A stretch of 64,000 nucleotides of DNA from Phycisphaerales bacterium. GTDB lineage: Bacteria > Planctomycetota > Phycisphaerae > UBA1845 > UTPLA1. Made by a program: the position numbers and the translations under genes. The notes beneath the pieces were generated by a model. The model searched no databases. It saw only the letters and a program-made list of their open reading frames with translations, and was not told where the DNA came from. Below are positions 34,387-43,735 of the stretch, piece after piece (the stretch's first letter is position 1; the number at the start of each line of letters is the position of its first letter). The stretch covers positions 1 through 64,000 of the forward strand of contig JAKSDK010001569.1 of assembly GCA_022360095.1 (NCBI GenBank), read 5' to 3'.

Positions 34387-37300
34387 CTATCCCTTCGCAC
34401 CCTTCAGCTGGTCCAGCGCCTTCGTTATCTTCGGCAAATCACCGGTTCGGCCTTGGGCCTTCGCCAGGCCTTTTGCCTGCTCAAGCCGCAGTTCAGCCTC
34501 CTGCCACTTCTCCTGCTTCATGTAAACCATGCCGAGATGATAAGTGGCGTCAAGATTCTTCCGATCGACCTCCAGCGCGCGAAGCAAAGCGCCCACGGCC
34601 TCACCCAAACGGCCATTCGTCGCCAAAACCCAGCCATATGTGTCGAGCACATTGGAATCATCCGGCTGAAGTCGGCTGGCACGCTTTGCGTATGGAAGGG
34701 CCTCCGCAGGATTCTGCAACTTCTCGACCAACTCATAGGCAAGATTGTTCAGCGCCAGCGGTTGATCAGGATCCAGCTTTAATACCGCTTCATACTCAAC
34801 CTTCGCATCCTCATAACGTGCTTGCGACGACAACAACATGCCCCTCGCCAGGTGACCGAAAATCAGATCGACATCACGAACAGCATGCGAAATAATGTAA
34901 TCGCAAGCCGCGATCGCCTCTTCCAAACGACCGTTGATCCTCAAGAGGTGCACCAAGGCGCGTCGCTTGTCCAGACTGTCGGGCCCATCCTTCGTCTGTG
35001 TCTGAGCCCTTTCGAGCGCCGCCTTCGGGCCCAGCACCAAGACCATGTCATGAACGACTTTCGTGTAGGCGTCAAAATCAACGCCGGTCGTCGCCAGTGC
35101 CTCATCGAAAGCCTTGAAACTCTCGCTTTTCTCTCCTGCCTGAGCATAGGCCCAGGCCAGCGTGGACAAGGCCTTCGGATTCCCGCCCAAGACCTGCCGC
35201 AAACGGTGTTTCTTAACATATTGAATAATGGCGTCAGGGCGCCCCCCTTTACGATAGGCGCCAAAGAGATCCCGAATCCTTTGTGGTTGGTGCTGGCCAA
35301 CCTCCGCCGCCTGTTCATACCCCTCAATGGCCCGATTCCAGTCTTGTGACAGCTCACCCAGGCGCCCAAGCTTCGCCGGCCATTTGTAATCCCGCGGATA
35401 CTGACGCATACACTGGTAAATCAGTTTCTCAGCTTCAGTGTATCGCGCGGGCTGAATTCGAGTATAAATGTCGACTAACGCACTCGCGACCGACTGCTCA
35501 TCAGAATTCTCTTCATAAATGAGTTTCAGCTCATCGATGGCCTCTTCGCCTCGACCCGCCTCAAGCAAGGCATTGGCCAACGCGATACGATGCTGATATT
35601 TGAAACCGTCCGGATTTAAGGCCTTCGCCTTCTTGAGATCCTGGATGGCCAATTCCCAGCGATCGATCAGCGAAAAAAGCTGACCGCGCTGCCACAACGC
35701 AACATCATTGTCCGGATCTCGCACCAAATGCCGATTGAACGACTCCTGAGCCTTCTGAATATCGCCGTCAATCCGGTGATAGGCGCCTTCGAAAATCATC
35801 CCATCCGCATCGTTCGGATACCGCTCAACGTAGGCATCGATCTTTTCCTTGGCACGATCCAAATCACCGGCATTCAGCAAGACCGTGATGATGCGAGCCC
35901 GCGTCTGTCGAGCAACGTCCGGAGAATCCGAGGAATGCTCCAGTGCCCGCTCGTAGTATTCCAGCGCATCCTCATGCCTTCTCGTCCGGGCATAAAACTC
36001 GGCAGCAAAGAGAAGGATGTCCCTCGACGAGTCAAAACTGACGGCGGCGCGATACCATCGATCGGCCGTCGCCAGAACGTTTTGCGACTCATAAAATCGG
36101 GCCAACGACGCGGCGACCAACGCCTTGTCTTCCATCTTCTGCTCTGCTTTCAATAGATCTTGAAGCAGTTTCTCTCCTTCCGCAGGACGATTTACGCCCT
36201 CCGCGCCATAGAATCTCGCCACCTCACGCGCCAAGGCGAGATCATTGTCGGAGACCTTCAGGGCTTCACGATAATTCGCAGCCGCTTTGTCGTATTCTGC
36301 GATCGAGGGATCTGCATACAAACGAGCTAATCGAACGAGGTTCTCGAGGTCATCGGGTTTATCTTTCTTCTGCTTCTCACGAGCGACAATGCCCTCTTCA
36401 GGATTCTCTTTTTCCTGATGTTCTCGCAAACGACGTTGAACCCATGGGTCGTTAGGCAACCATCTTTGAGCGGCCTTGAGATACTTCTTCTCGGCATTCT
36501 CATCTTCCTCCGCCTGAGCAATGCTGGCCATCGTCTTGTTCGCGTGACCGTTGGTCGGATCCTTCTTCAGAGCCTGTATCAGCACTTCCTTGGCATCGCT
36601 GATGCGGCCCGCCGCCACATAGGCAGTCGCAAGATGAGTCCAGCCCAGCGAATAATTGGGATAAATCTGGACACCTGCCCGCATCAGATCAATGGCTTCC
36701 TCGAACAACGGCCCCGCGTCATCAGCCTTGCCCTCGGACTTCGCGTGTTCCCCTTTCGCCAGCGCCAGGCGCCCCTGGACGATCTTGCCCTCCGTACCGT
36801 CAATGTTCATCTCCGCATGCTTCTTGACATACCCCTCCGCCCGCTTCCAATCCTTTAGAAATAGCGCCAGATTCAATTGGGCGTCGATCACGTTGGCGTC
36901 GTCGGGACGGATCGCCTCGGCTTTATCCAGATGCTTCTGCATCTCCTCAGGTTTTTCCCTCGCGCCATAAAAAGACGCCAAGCTGAAATTCCGCGTGTAC
37001 TCATCTTCTTCCTCTTCAATGAGCGCCCGAATACGTTCATCACGCGCCTCTTTGCTCACGTCCTTCATCGTCAGCAATTCGTACCGCCGATACAGACGGT
37101 TCTTGGGATCCTTGGCCAACAGAGATTCAATAAGCCCGCGCATCTCATCATACCGCTCTGTTCTTTCGTATAACGAAAGCAGAAGCCTGATACCCTGCGC
37201 GTTTTCCGGATTGGCTTCGAGGACGTTCTTGATTTTGGCCTCTGCCTCGCCATAACGCTCCGCCAGCATCAATCCGTTGGCCGAGCGAAGCTCATCGTCA

Positions 37301-39006
37301 GGCCCGCCTTCTCCAAGCAGCTTGCTTTCCTGCTCTGCCAGCTCAAACTGCTTTAGTTGTCGATAGGCCAGCATGCAAAGCCCGATCGCACGCCTGTCCT
37401 TCCTCAAGGCCTCGCGCACGGAGGCCGGCCCCGTCGGCTTAAGGTGGCGCAAGGCATCAGACGGAAGATTCAGTTCCAGCAGAACCTGCCCCATCGCGAT
37501 GCGCGGCCCCGGCTCTGAAGGAGCCAACTTGATCACCTCTTTCAATGACTCCCGAGCGGCACCCCATTGCTTTTGCTGAATGTAAAGTGCCGTCAGCAAT
37601 CTCTCCAGCTCGCCGTTGATGCCTCCGCCGACAACGAGGCGCTTCGCAGCCTCAGCTTCCCTGGTCGCGGCAACCACGTCGCCCTTCTCCAACAAAAGGC
37701 GAGCGACCAAATACCTGACCTCGATGGATTCCGGATTTTTTTCTTCCTTGAGTTTTTCAATCCAGGCCTCGGCAGCAGCAAGGCCGTCGGCCTTCCCGGA
37801 TCCGTTCGTCGCATTCCTGGCTCGATCCAACTCCTGCGCGAATAGTTCGTTAAAAAAGTAGTTTCGAGCGGCGTTGTCCCGGTAACGACGAAAATGCTTA
37901 CTGAACTCAATCTCTTTCAGCCCGCGTTCATAAAGCGCTTTTTCTTCTTCTCGCTTGGCCTGGATCTCATCGGGATCTTTCAGCTCATTACGCTGTAGCT
38001 TGTAAACTTGAGAAAGGGTCAGATAATTGCGACCATCCTTCGGATCGATCTCAACCGCCCTCTGGAGATATGCCGCGGCTTTCTCAAGGTCCACGTCGAA
38101 GCCGTACTGACTGCCTAAAGTGGAATAAAGCCTCCCCAGCAAAGAGTGGAAATCGGGACGATTCGTCTCTTTCTCCGCCAGCTTCGCGATTTCGGAGATC
38201 CCGTCTTTTCTGGCGCCGCTCAGGATCATGTGTATGGCACGAAGACAGTTCAAGTCGACGAGCTTCTGTGCATCATCCGGACCGGAAGACTTCTCGATGG
38301 CGGACTCGATCGTGGAGGCGATATTCTTCCTTAACGACTCTTCCTCCTCGCGATTAGTCTCCCCGCGATCGGCTTCCCGCTTCTTCTTCTCCGCCTGCTG
38401 CAACCATTCCTGAGTAAGCGCCGTGACAACCTCCACATTGCTCGGATCCAGATCCAGGGCCCGCTTCAACTCAGCCATGCCTTTTTTTTCATACGTCCGA
38501 TCGTCACTCCGCTGCTTCAGGTAGGCCACACCCAAAGCACGGCGAGCAAGCAACGACTCGCTGAATTCCTCGATCGAGAGCATCTTCTCGGCCAGTTCAA
38601 TGATTCGCACCCATCGAGCATTGCGCCCCGCCGCACCGTCGAAGATCTGAGCGATCTCCAGCTCGAACTCAAGCTCGAGTTCCAATGCCGACTTGAGCCT
38701 GGAATCCTTGACCTTGGCGGTGCCGATATACCCCCTGGCCCTGCCGACTTCCCCGATCTCGATCGCGCATTCCGCCGCACTCACTAGATACTCGGGATTC
38801 GTCGAATCCTTTTGAAATGCACGCACAAAGGTCTGCATCGCACGGCCGTACTCTCCGGATTCTTTGAACTTCTCAGCGTCGGCCGCATACTTCGTGGGGT
38901 CCTGACCGGGCAGATTCTTGACCAGCACAATGCCCGTCGTCGTCAACAGAACCATGATGATAAGCACCATGAGGCCGACCAGATTCTTGTTGATTTTTTT
39001 CGCCAT
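34387..39006 (-). CDS. Very large TPR-repeat protein of the exopolysaccharide locus (PrsT-like)
   Basis: The 1539-residue protein starts MAKKINKNLVG, with one membrane anchor (LMVLIIMVLLTTTGIVLV) near the N-terminus; the rest is predicted outside the cytoplasm. TPR-type helical pairs fill residues about 35-1520 (LDPSNVEVVTALTQEWL, AVEIDPKDGRNYLTLSQVY, ALNPDGFKYQHRIALANALLEAGRGEEAIDEL, LDPDQPLALNNLAYEL). Long TPR lipoproteins or membrane proteins (PrsT type) accompany exosortase loci in other bacteria and are thought to scaffold the trans-envelope complex. It sits between the EpsI protein and the Wzc-like kinase. The exact number of repeats needs a profile search. Confidence 0.88.
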   Translation of the reverse strand: MAKKINKNLVGLMVLIIMVLLTTTGIVLVKNLPGQDPTKYAADAEKFKESGEYGRAMQTFVRAFQKDSTNPEYLVSAAECAIEIGEVGRARGYIGTAKVKDSRLKSALELELEFELEIAQIFDGAAGRNARWVRIIELAEKMLSIEEFSESLLARRALGVAYLKQRSDDRTYEKKGMAELKRALDLDPSNVEVVTALTQEWLQQAEKKKREADRGETNREEEESLRKNIASTIESAIEKSSGPDDAQKLVDLNCLRAIHMILSGARKDGISEIAKLAEKETNRPDFHSLLGRLYSTLGSQYGFDVDLEKAAAYLQRAVEIDPKDGRNYLTLSQVYKLQRNELKDPDEIQAKREEEKALYERGLKEIEFSKHFRRYRDNAARNYFFNELFAQELDRARNATNGSGKADGLAAAEAWIEKLKEEKNPESIEVRYLVARLLLEKGDVVAATREAEAAKRLVVGGGINGELERLLTALYIQQKQWGAARESLKEVIKLAPSEPGPRIAMGQVLLELNLPSDALRHLKPTGPASVREALRKDRRAIGLCMLAYRQLKQFELAEQESKLLGEGGPDDELRSANGLMLAERYGEAEAKIKNVLEANPENAQGIRLLLSLYERTERYDEMRGLIESLLAKDPKNRLYRRYELLTMKDVSKEARDERIRALIEEEEDEYTRNFSLASFYGAREKPEEMQKHLDKAEAIRPDDANVIDAQLNLALFLKDWKRAEGYVKKHAEMNIDGTEGKIVQGRLALAKGEHAKSEGKADDAGPLFEEAIDLMRAGVQIYPNYSLGWTHLATAYVAAGRISDAKEVLIQALKKDPTNGHANKTMASIAQAEEDENAEKKYLKAAQRWLPNDPWVQRRLREHQEKENPEEGIVAREKQKKDKPDDLENLVRLARLYADPSIAEYDKAAANYREALKVSDNDLALAREVARFYGAEGVNRPAEGEKLLQDLLKAEQKMEDKALVAASLARFYESQNVLATADRWYRAAVSFDSSRDILLFAAEFYARTRRHEDALEYYERALEHSSDSPDVARQTRARIITVLLNAGDLDRAKEKIDAYVERYPNDADGMIFEGAYHRIDGDIQKAQESFNRHLVRDPDNDVALWQRGQLFSLIDRWELAIQDLKKAKALNPDGFKYQHRIALANALLEAGRGEEAIDELKLIYEENSDEQSVASALVDIYTRIQPARYTEAEKLIYQCMRQYPRDYKWPAKLGRLGELSQDWNRAIEGYEQAAEVGQHQPQRIRDLFGAYRKGGRPDAIIQYVKKHRLRQVLGGNPKALSTLAWAYAQAGEKSESFKAFDEALATTGVDFDAYTKVVHDMVLVLGPKAALERAQTQTKDGPDSLDKRRALVHLLRINGRLEEAIAACDYIISHAVRDVDLIFGHLARGMLLSSQARYEDAKVEYEAVLKLDPDQPLALNNLAYELVEKLQNPAEALPYAKRASRLQPDDSNVLDTYGWVLATNGRLGEAVGALLRALEVDRKNLDATYHLGMVYMKQEKWQEAELRLEQAKGLAKAQGRTGDLPKITKALDQLKGAKG

Positions 39007-39093
39007 GACTCAAGCCTTCTTTCTTACTCCAGGAACAATACACAAACGGGCCATGAAACTCGTTCGCCCGCCCGCGGTATTCAACTCCACGTC

Positions 39094-39831
39094 TCACAAA
39101 GACTCACGGTCGTCCGTATCGCGCTCCGCGCCCTTCTCGGGCCAGTGAGCGTCCTCCAGCTCTATGACGACCTTCTGCAACAACTCACGGGCTTTTTCAT
39201 CCAAGGCCGACAAATCCGGATCCGCCACATTGGGAAATGCGACTTCCACCTTGGAATAATACAAATGCGTGTCAAACGGGTCCTTTAGCGCAAAACGAAC
39301 ACGCTGGCGATCGGAATAAAATTCGCTGTTTACGCGAATAGTGTAATAAACGTAGGTCTTCTTGACAAATTCGCGCGGAGGGTAAAAAGAAAGGCGACGA
39401 ACGGGAACACTCCTCCCAAGCCGATCAAACCGGAATTCCAATTTCTCGTCACCCACACCGGCGAAGGCGCCCTGACGGTAACACTCCTCCGGCACATGCG
39501 GAACCTGGTCCTGAACCCCCGTATAATACGTAACCGACAGATTGATGCCGGCACTCAAACGCCCGCCCGACGGATCTTTTATATTCCAGTCAATATATTT
39601 CTCGGTGCCCAGTTCACTGACGATGTCGGGTGACAACTTGTTCGAGCGGTCATGCTCATAGGGATGGAGCGCACTGCGCCGAAAATCATTCAGGGGCCGG
39701 CGCAGCGGCAAGGGACGCTTGAGAACCATCAGGGTGTTACGCTGTTTAGCCCACTGCATGCCCGCCGCGCCGATGGCGAGCACGGAAACCCCCAAAACAT
39801 AATGAACGCCCGGCCGAATTCCCTGAGACAT
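39094..39831 (-). CDS. Exosortase-associated EpsI-family protein
   Basis: The 245-residue protein starts at MSQGIRPGVHYV, 13 bases after the exosortase stop; an earlier start at 39873 would overlap the exosortase gene by 29 bases. One N-terminal membrane helix (VLGVSVLAIGAAGM) precedes an EpsI-type domain containing YYTGVQDQVPHVPEECYRQG, a motif recurrent in exosortase-linked proteins. EpsI proteins are found beside exosortases and often fused to them. The protein probably sits at the periplasmic face next to the exosortase, with an unclear biochemical role. The C-terminal 50 residues are acidic. Confidence 0.85.
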   Translation of the reverse strand: MSQGIRPGVHYVLGVSVLAIGAAGMQWAKQRNTLMVLKRPLPLRRPLNDFRRSALHPYEHDRSNKLSPDIVSELGTEKYIDWNIKDPSGGRLSAGINLSVTYYTGVQDQVPHVPEECYRQGAFAGVGDEKLEFRFDRLGRSVPVRRLSFYPPREFVKKTYVYYTIRVNSEFYSDRQRVRFALKDPFDTHLYYSKVEVAFPNVADPDLSALDEKARELLQKVVIELEDAHWPEKGAERDTDDRESL

Positions 39832-39844
39832 CTGCTCCGCCCTC

Positions 39845-40891
39845 TCAAGCCTGAGCTGTTTCCGTGCTTTCATCCACCGACGTCTCTACAAAGAGATGGT
39901 CCAGAATCCAAAGCACGCCCATAAACAACATGAAACCCAAACCAAACATCAATAAACCCAGCACCGTATGCGGACTTCCCGATGAAAGCCCCCCGGCGCC
40001 GTACATCTGAAAAGCACCGGTAATGATCACTCGCAAAATATTGCAGAAAAGCGCGACCGGCACGACACTAAGCGCCAGCGCGACACGATGCCATGTCGGA
40101 CGATTCGTCAAATAGGCCATCGCCAGCCCCAGCGCAACGAAAGCCATAAGCGACCGCATCCCACTGCATGCACCTGCAACCGTAAACATGCCCTCGCTCG
40201 TGTCGTCCATATAAAACGCGATGTTGATTCCTTTTCGCCAAACCTCCGCAACACCCGGAAACACGTTCAAAATAAATGTCGATACGCCGGCCGCCACCTG
40301 CTGAAGAGGCTGCGTGATCTGACGATACAACCGTGTCGGCGGAGGAATGGCCAGGAAAAGAAACGCGATCGGAAACGCCGTCAACCAAAGCGTCTTCCAG
40401 CCGCGCAAGAGCAGAACGAGGCCTGCGATCATGATCAGAATCGTCAACGGCTGGGGATACCCAATCTGGAAATAAATCGCCGCCGCGTAAGCCAGCACGG
40501 CAAAAATCATCACCGGCAATCCCCACAACGAACCCGTGTGGACGCCTGCGAGCAATTCCGACCGCCTCGTATGAACAAGATATAAAGAAAAGACGGGGAT
40601 CAGAAAACCATGAGACCAATCCGGCTGCTGCCAATACCGAAACAAACGAACGAAATGGTCAAAATAGAACCACGAAAACAACGCCACGATAAGAAGCAAC
40701 TTGCCGACGCCGACCGGCCCTAAATAGCTCCACCAGCCCGAAGCCGGCGGCGCCGCGGACGCGTACGCCAACGGCGATTCGCCCTCGTCGGCGTCCAACG
40801 TGTTCACGCGCGCTTCGGTATCCACCGAGATCCCCCCTAACCCGGCCTCACTAACCGCAATGTATGGTGTCCGCTGCTCATGCCGATGCAA
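39845..40891 (-). CDS. Exosortase (planctomycete type)
   Basis: The 348-residue membrane protein has about eight helices after a 50-residue cytoplasmic N-terminus. The three catalytic positions of exosortases are visible: Cys in AGACSGMRSL (about 240), Arg in CNILRVIITG (about 290) and His in SPHTVLGLLMFG (about 312). DWSHGFLIPVFSLYLV is the family N-terminal motif. Exosortases cleave C-terminal sorting signals of the PEP-CTERM kind and are predicted to attach the protein to the cell surface. The gene order with Wza-, EpsI-, TPR- and Wzc-like genes is typical. No PEP-CTERM substrate is seen in this window. Confidence 0.93.
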   Translation of the reverse strand: MHRHEQRTPYIAVSEAGLGGISVDTEARVNTLDADEGESPLAYASAAPPASGWWSYLGPVGVGKLLLIVALFSWFYFDHFVRLFRYWQQPDWSHGFLIPVFSLYLVHTRRSELLAGVHTGSLWGLPVMIFAVLAYAAAIYFQIGYPQPLTILIMIAGLVLLLRGWKTLWLTAFPIAFLFLAIPPPTRLYRQITQPLQQVAAGVSTFILNVFPGVAEVWRKGINIAFYMDDTSEGMFTVAGACSGMRSLMAFVALGLAMAYLTNRPTWHRVALALSVVPVALFCNILRVIITGAFQMYGAGGLSSGSPHTVLGLLMFGLGFMLFMGVLWILDHLFVETSVDESTETAQA

Positions 40892-40917
40892 TGAATCATC
40901 AAGGCGGAGTTCGTTGA

Positions 40918-42507
40918 TCAGTTAAACGGTATACCCCGCGCCTGGGCTTCAAGACGCCGTCGAGTCCTTACTTGTTCCCGCGCTTGGAACGTATCACTAT
41001 CCGCAAAATTGCGGTCATACACGAAGCCAAAACCGTATGTCAGACGAAACGCGTTGCGTAACACTGCCAGAAAGTAATTGATCGGCGACGAACCGACGTT
41101 GATGATATCGTTTGGCCGCAGATAAAAATCCGGCGCCTTGCCGGCGAAGATCGCATCGAGATCGATCTGAATGGTCTGTTCCTCATCTTTGCTAACACGA
41201 CGGACAAGGTCCGCACGAGACGGCATCGCCAACGGACTGAAACCGCCGCCGGCGGCAAGCGCCTGCTTCACCGTAAGCCGACGCCCGGTCAAATTATATG
41301 CACCCGGCCGAGCGACATTCCCAAAGAGGTAGTACTCACCCAAAACGCCCGCCGGGACATTGATCAAATCATGTGGCCTGACCACGATATTGTACCGCGG
41401 ATCCCCAGCGAGCAGAAGCTTGGCAGGAATCTCAATAACCCGCACCGCGGGCTTCAATTCCTCCCCCGGTTGCACTTCCCCGGCTTGATCACTGGACGGT
41501 GCGGGGCGGGGCGCGAGCACCCGTTCCATGACCTGATCACCGCCTTCTTGTGCCCCGGTCGGCGACGGGACAGCAGGCTGACTCTCCGCACGACGAACAA
41601 CCCAGCTGCCGGTCGAAGGGTCGTATTCCGGAAGCATCCGCTCACCCCGTGGACGGCCTTCAAGAATCTCGAGTTCATCGATCCCCGACATTGTTCCCGG
41701 CCGCGTTGAAGGACGACTCGAACTCGGACCGTTCGACACGTCCGACATCGTGAATGGAATCGGATCATGATCAGGCCTTACCGAAGATGATCCCTCCGCC
41801 TCCCCAATGACCGCCGAATCATGACTTTGGCCACCCTCGCGGAAAACGTAGATTTTCTCAACGTCGTTCGGTATGCCGCCGACCGCTCCGATGACATTCA
41901 ACAGTCGATAATTCGGTCGAGGCAACGGATAGTTCCCGGGCTGGCGAACCTGACCGATGACCGTATATTGAGCCCCTTCAGATCGCAAAATCGAAACCTG
42001 CACTTCCGCCTCATCCAAAATACCTGCGGAGCGGAGTTTCTCCGCCAACTCCAACTCCAACTCGCGAACGGTAAAACCAGAGACCCGCGTGGGCCCCAAC
42101 ACCTGAAGCGTCTCATAGCCGGTGTTCGAAACCAGAATCTGTTGCTCCGTCGCCTGACCAGGGACCAACAGCTCAAAGATCGTGATTCGGATAAAATCGC
42201 CGGGCGATATCCTGGGCTCTTCGAAAACAACCACTGCATCATCAGGAGAAGGCTCCTCGGCATCCTGAATGCCCAACGGCTCCTCCAAAAGAGTCATGCT
42301 CGAACGAATCTCCATATTCACCGGCTTCAGAAAATTGCCTTGCTGCGTAGGGTCCACCAATCCGTTCAACAACCATGTCGAACTACCACAACCCGGTATG
42401 AAAAAAAATGCGGAAAGCACCCACAACCGCAAATCCCCGCGTTGGACAACGCCGTTTCCAAAAGCTCGCCTGAAAAAACCCGGCGGTCGAGACAGCCATC
42501 GAGTCAC
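40918..42507 (-). CDS. Wza-like polysaccharide export lipoprotein
   Basis: The 529-residue protein starts at GTG 42507 (GTG ACT CGA TGG), with GGAG 8 bases upstream. The frame is open 318 bases further, but those residues (to 42825) are Cys- and aromatic-rich and unlike the family. After a basic leader the lipobox IPGC marks lipidation. The poly-export domain (about 75-160, RISPGDFIRITIFELL) is followed by SLBB domains (about 165-250, YTVIGQVRQPGNYPL; about 390-470, YYLFGNVARPGAYNLTG), separated by a Pro/Ser/Glu-rich linker. It forms the outer-membrane exit pore for the polysaccharide. Confidence 0.88.
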   Translation of the reverse strand: MTRWLSRPPGFFRRAFGNGVVQRGDLRLWVLSAFFFIPGCGSSTWLLNGLVDPTQQGNFLKPVNMEIRSSMTLLEEPLGIQDAEEPSPDDAVVVFEEPRISPGDFIRITIFELLVPGQATEQQILVSNTGYETLQVLGPTRVSGFTVRELELELAEKLRSAGILDEAEVQVSILRSEGAQYTVIGQVRQPGNYPLPRPNYRLLNVIGAVGGIPNDVEKIYVFREGGQSHDSAVIGEAEGSSSVRPDHDPIPFTMSDVSNGPSSSRPSTRPGTMSGIDELEILEGRPRGERMLPEYDPSTGSWVVRRAESQPAVPSPTGAQEGGDQVMERVLAPRPAPSSDQAGEVQPGEELKPAVRVIEIPAKLLLAGDPRYNIVVRPHDLINVPAGVLGEYYLFGNVARPGAYNLTGRRLTVKQALAAGGGFSPLAMPSRADLVRRVSKDEEQTIQIDLDAIFAGKAPDFYLRPNDIINVGSSPINYFLAVLRNAFRLTYGFGFVYDRNFADSDTFQAREQVRTRRRLEAQARGIPFN

Positions 42508-42982
42508 GTCACGTACTCCTGCCAAATAACGGCGACTCAAATCATGGGTGCGCTCACACTCGCACCCTTCTAGATCGCTGTTATCGACACCAAACAAACC
42601 TGGATAGCAGCTACTTTTCCAACGATACGAACCAATCCAAAGAAACTTCGCGACCGGCAAGAATCGCACAAGCACGCGTAATAACAACGGATTAGGCCGA
42701 TAACATTCCGCTCGCGGCGGGCACGGCGACCCGTTCAAACGAAACATGAACTTTGACAACGCTGATAACGATGACCAGCCTCCAAGTCCCCACCGCGCAA
42801 ACCTTGCGGTGAATGTATCCCTCAATATGAACTACGAGCACTCGATCACACGAGTTCAGGCGCAGGACCTGCCAAGCCGATAGCTCTCTTGGATTGGGAC
42901 GGCGACATTGACGCCGAACGGCTCCAAACCCCTCGCGCCCCAAGCCAAAAACCAAGGTCTTATAATGGAGGCCTTTTCGGCC
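42508..42982. other. 475-base divergent region between the Wza-like and NeuD-like genes
   Basis: This probably holds the promoters of the exopolysaccharide operon and of the divergent acyltransferase gene. An open frame continues the Wza frame upstream to 42825 but lacks family resemblance. TATAAT at 42961-42966 overlaps the GGAGG of the acyltransferase gene and lacks a -35 partner. No RNA gene or repeat was seen. Confidence 0.4.
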
Positions 42983-43678
42983 ATGCAAACCATCATTCTG
43001 GGATCAGGCGGCCACGGCCGAGTCGTACTCGACATCCTTCTCCAATCCAAGGAACACAAACCCGTGGGCTTTCTCGACAGCAATCGCGACCTTCATGGGC
43101 GACGAGTCGACGGGCTTCCAATCCTCGGGGACCTTAATCAGTTGCCCGAGCTCCAAAAACAGGGCATCCGTTCAGCCGTCATTGCCATCGGGGATAACGG
43201 AGTCCGTCGGGCCATGGCAGATATCCTGGAACGCAACGATTTTGAACTCGTTAACGCCATCCATCCCTCCGCACAACTCGCTCGAAGCGTCTCAATCGGA
43301 AGAGGCGTCGTGATCGCTGCGGGGGCACTCGTGTGTGCCCACTGTCAGATTGGCGACCAAGCCATTCTTAACACCGGCTGCATCGTCGATCACGAGTCCA
43401 TGATCGGCACCTGCGCCCACATATGCCCCGGCGTCCGATTGGCGGGACATGTGACCGTGGAATCCGGCTCATTCATTGGGATTGGAGCCACGGTGATTCA
43501 AAACGTTCGCATCGGTCTCGAATCCGTGATCGGTGCCGGCGCCGTCGTCGTCGGAGACGTTGAGCCGATGACCACCGTCGTAGGCGTGCCCGCACAAGTC
43601 GTCAAAGACGCACCGTCACCTGACGAATTCGCGTCTCTCATGGCCCCGGCAAACCATATGCACGCGCCGTCAACGTAA
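42983..43678 (+). CDS. NeuD/PglD-type sugar O- or N-acyltransferase
   Basis: The 231-residue protein starts at MQTIILGSGGHGRVVLD, the family's nucleotide-sugar-binding start; GGAGG is 11 bases upstream, and an ATG 18 bases earlier is less plausible. Residues about 95-205 are hexapeptide repeats of a left-handed beta helix (VSIGRGVVIAAGALVCAHCQIGDQ..., ATVIQNVRIGLESVIGAGAVVVGDV). The catalytic-type His is in NTGCIVDHES. It transfers an acetyl (or similar) group onto a sugar. Its position beside the exopolysaccharide locus suggests that it decorates a sugar precursor. It converges with the GT-C gene, 57 bases away. Confidence 0.9.
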   Translation: MQTIILGSGGHGRVVLDILLQSKEHKPVGFLDSNRDLHGRRVDGLPILGDLNQLPELQKQGIRSAVIAIGDNGVRRAMADILERNDFELVNAIHPSAQLARSVSIGRGVVIAAGALVCAHCQIGDQAILNTGCIVDHESMIGTCAHICPGVRLAGHVTVESGSFIGIGATVIQNVRIGLESVIGAGAVVVGDVEPMTTVVGVPAQVVKDAPSPDEFASLMAPANHMHAPST

Positions 43679-43735
43679 TCGTTCACGAGACGCAGCGCCC
43701 AGCGAAGATCGTCTTATTTCCTGAAAAGAATCGCG

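Noticed and set aside
42508..42825. N-terminal extension of the Wza-like protein
   Set aside because: Open frame but Cys/aromatic-rich and unlike the family; the internal GTG at 42507 has a good GGAG and leads straight into a signal peptide and lipobox.
42961..42966. TATAAT as promoter of the NeuD-like gene
   Set aside because: No -35 at 16-18 bases, and it overlaps the GGAGG used for translation start.
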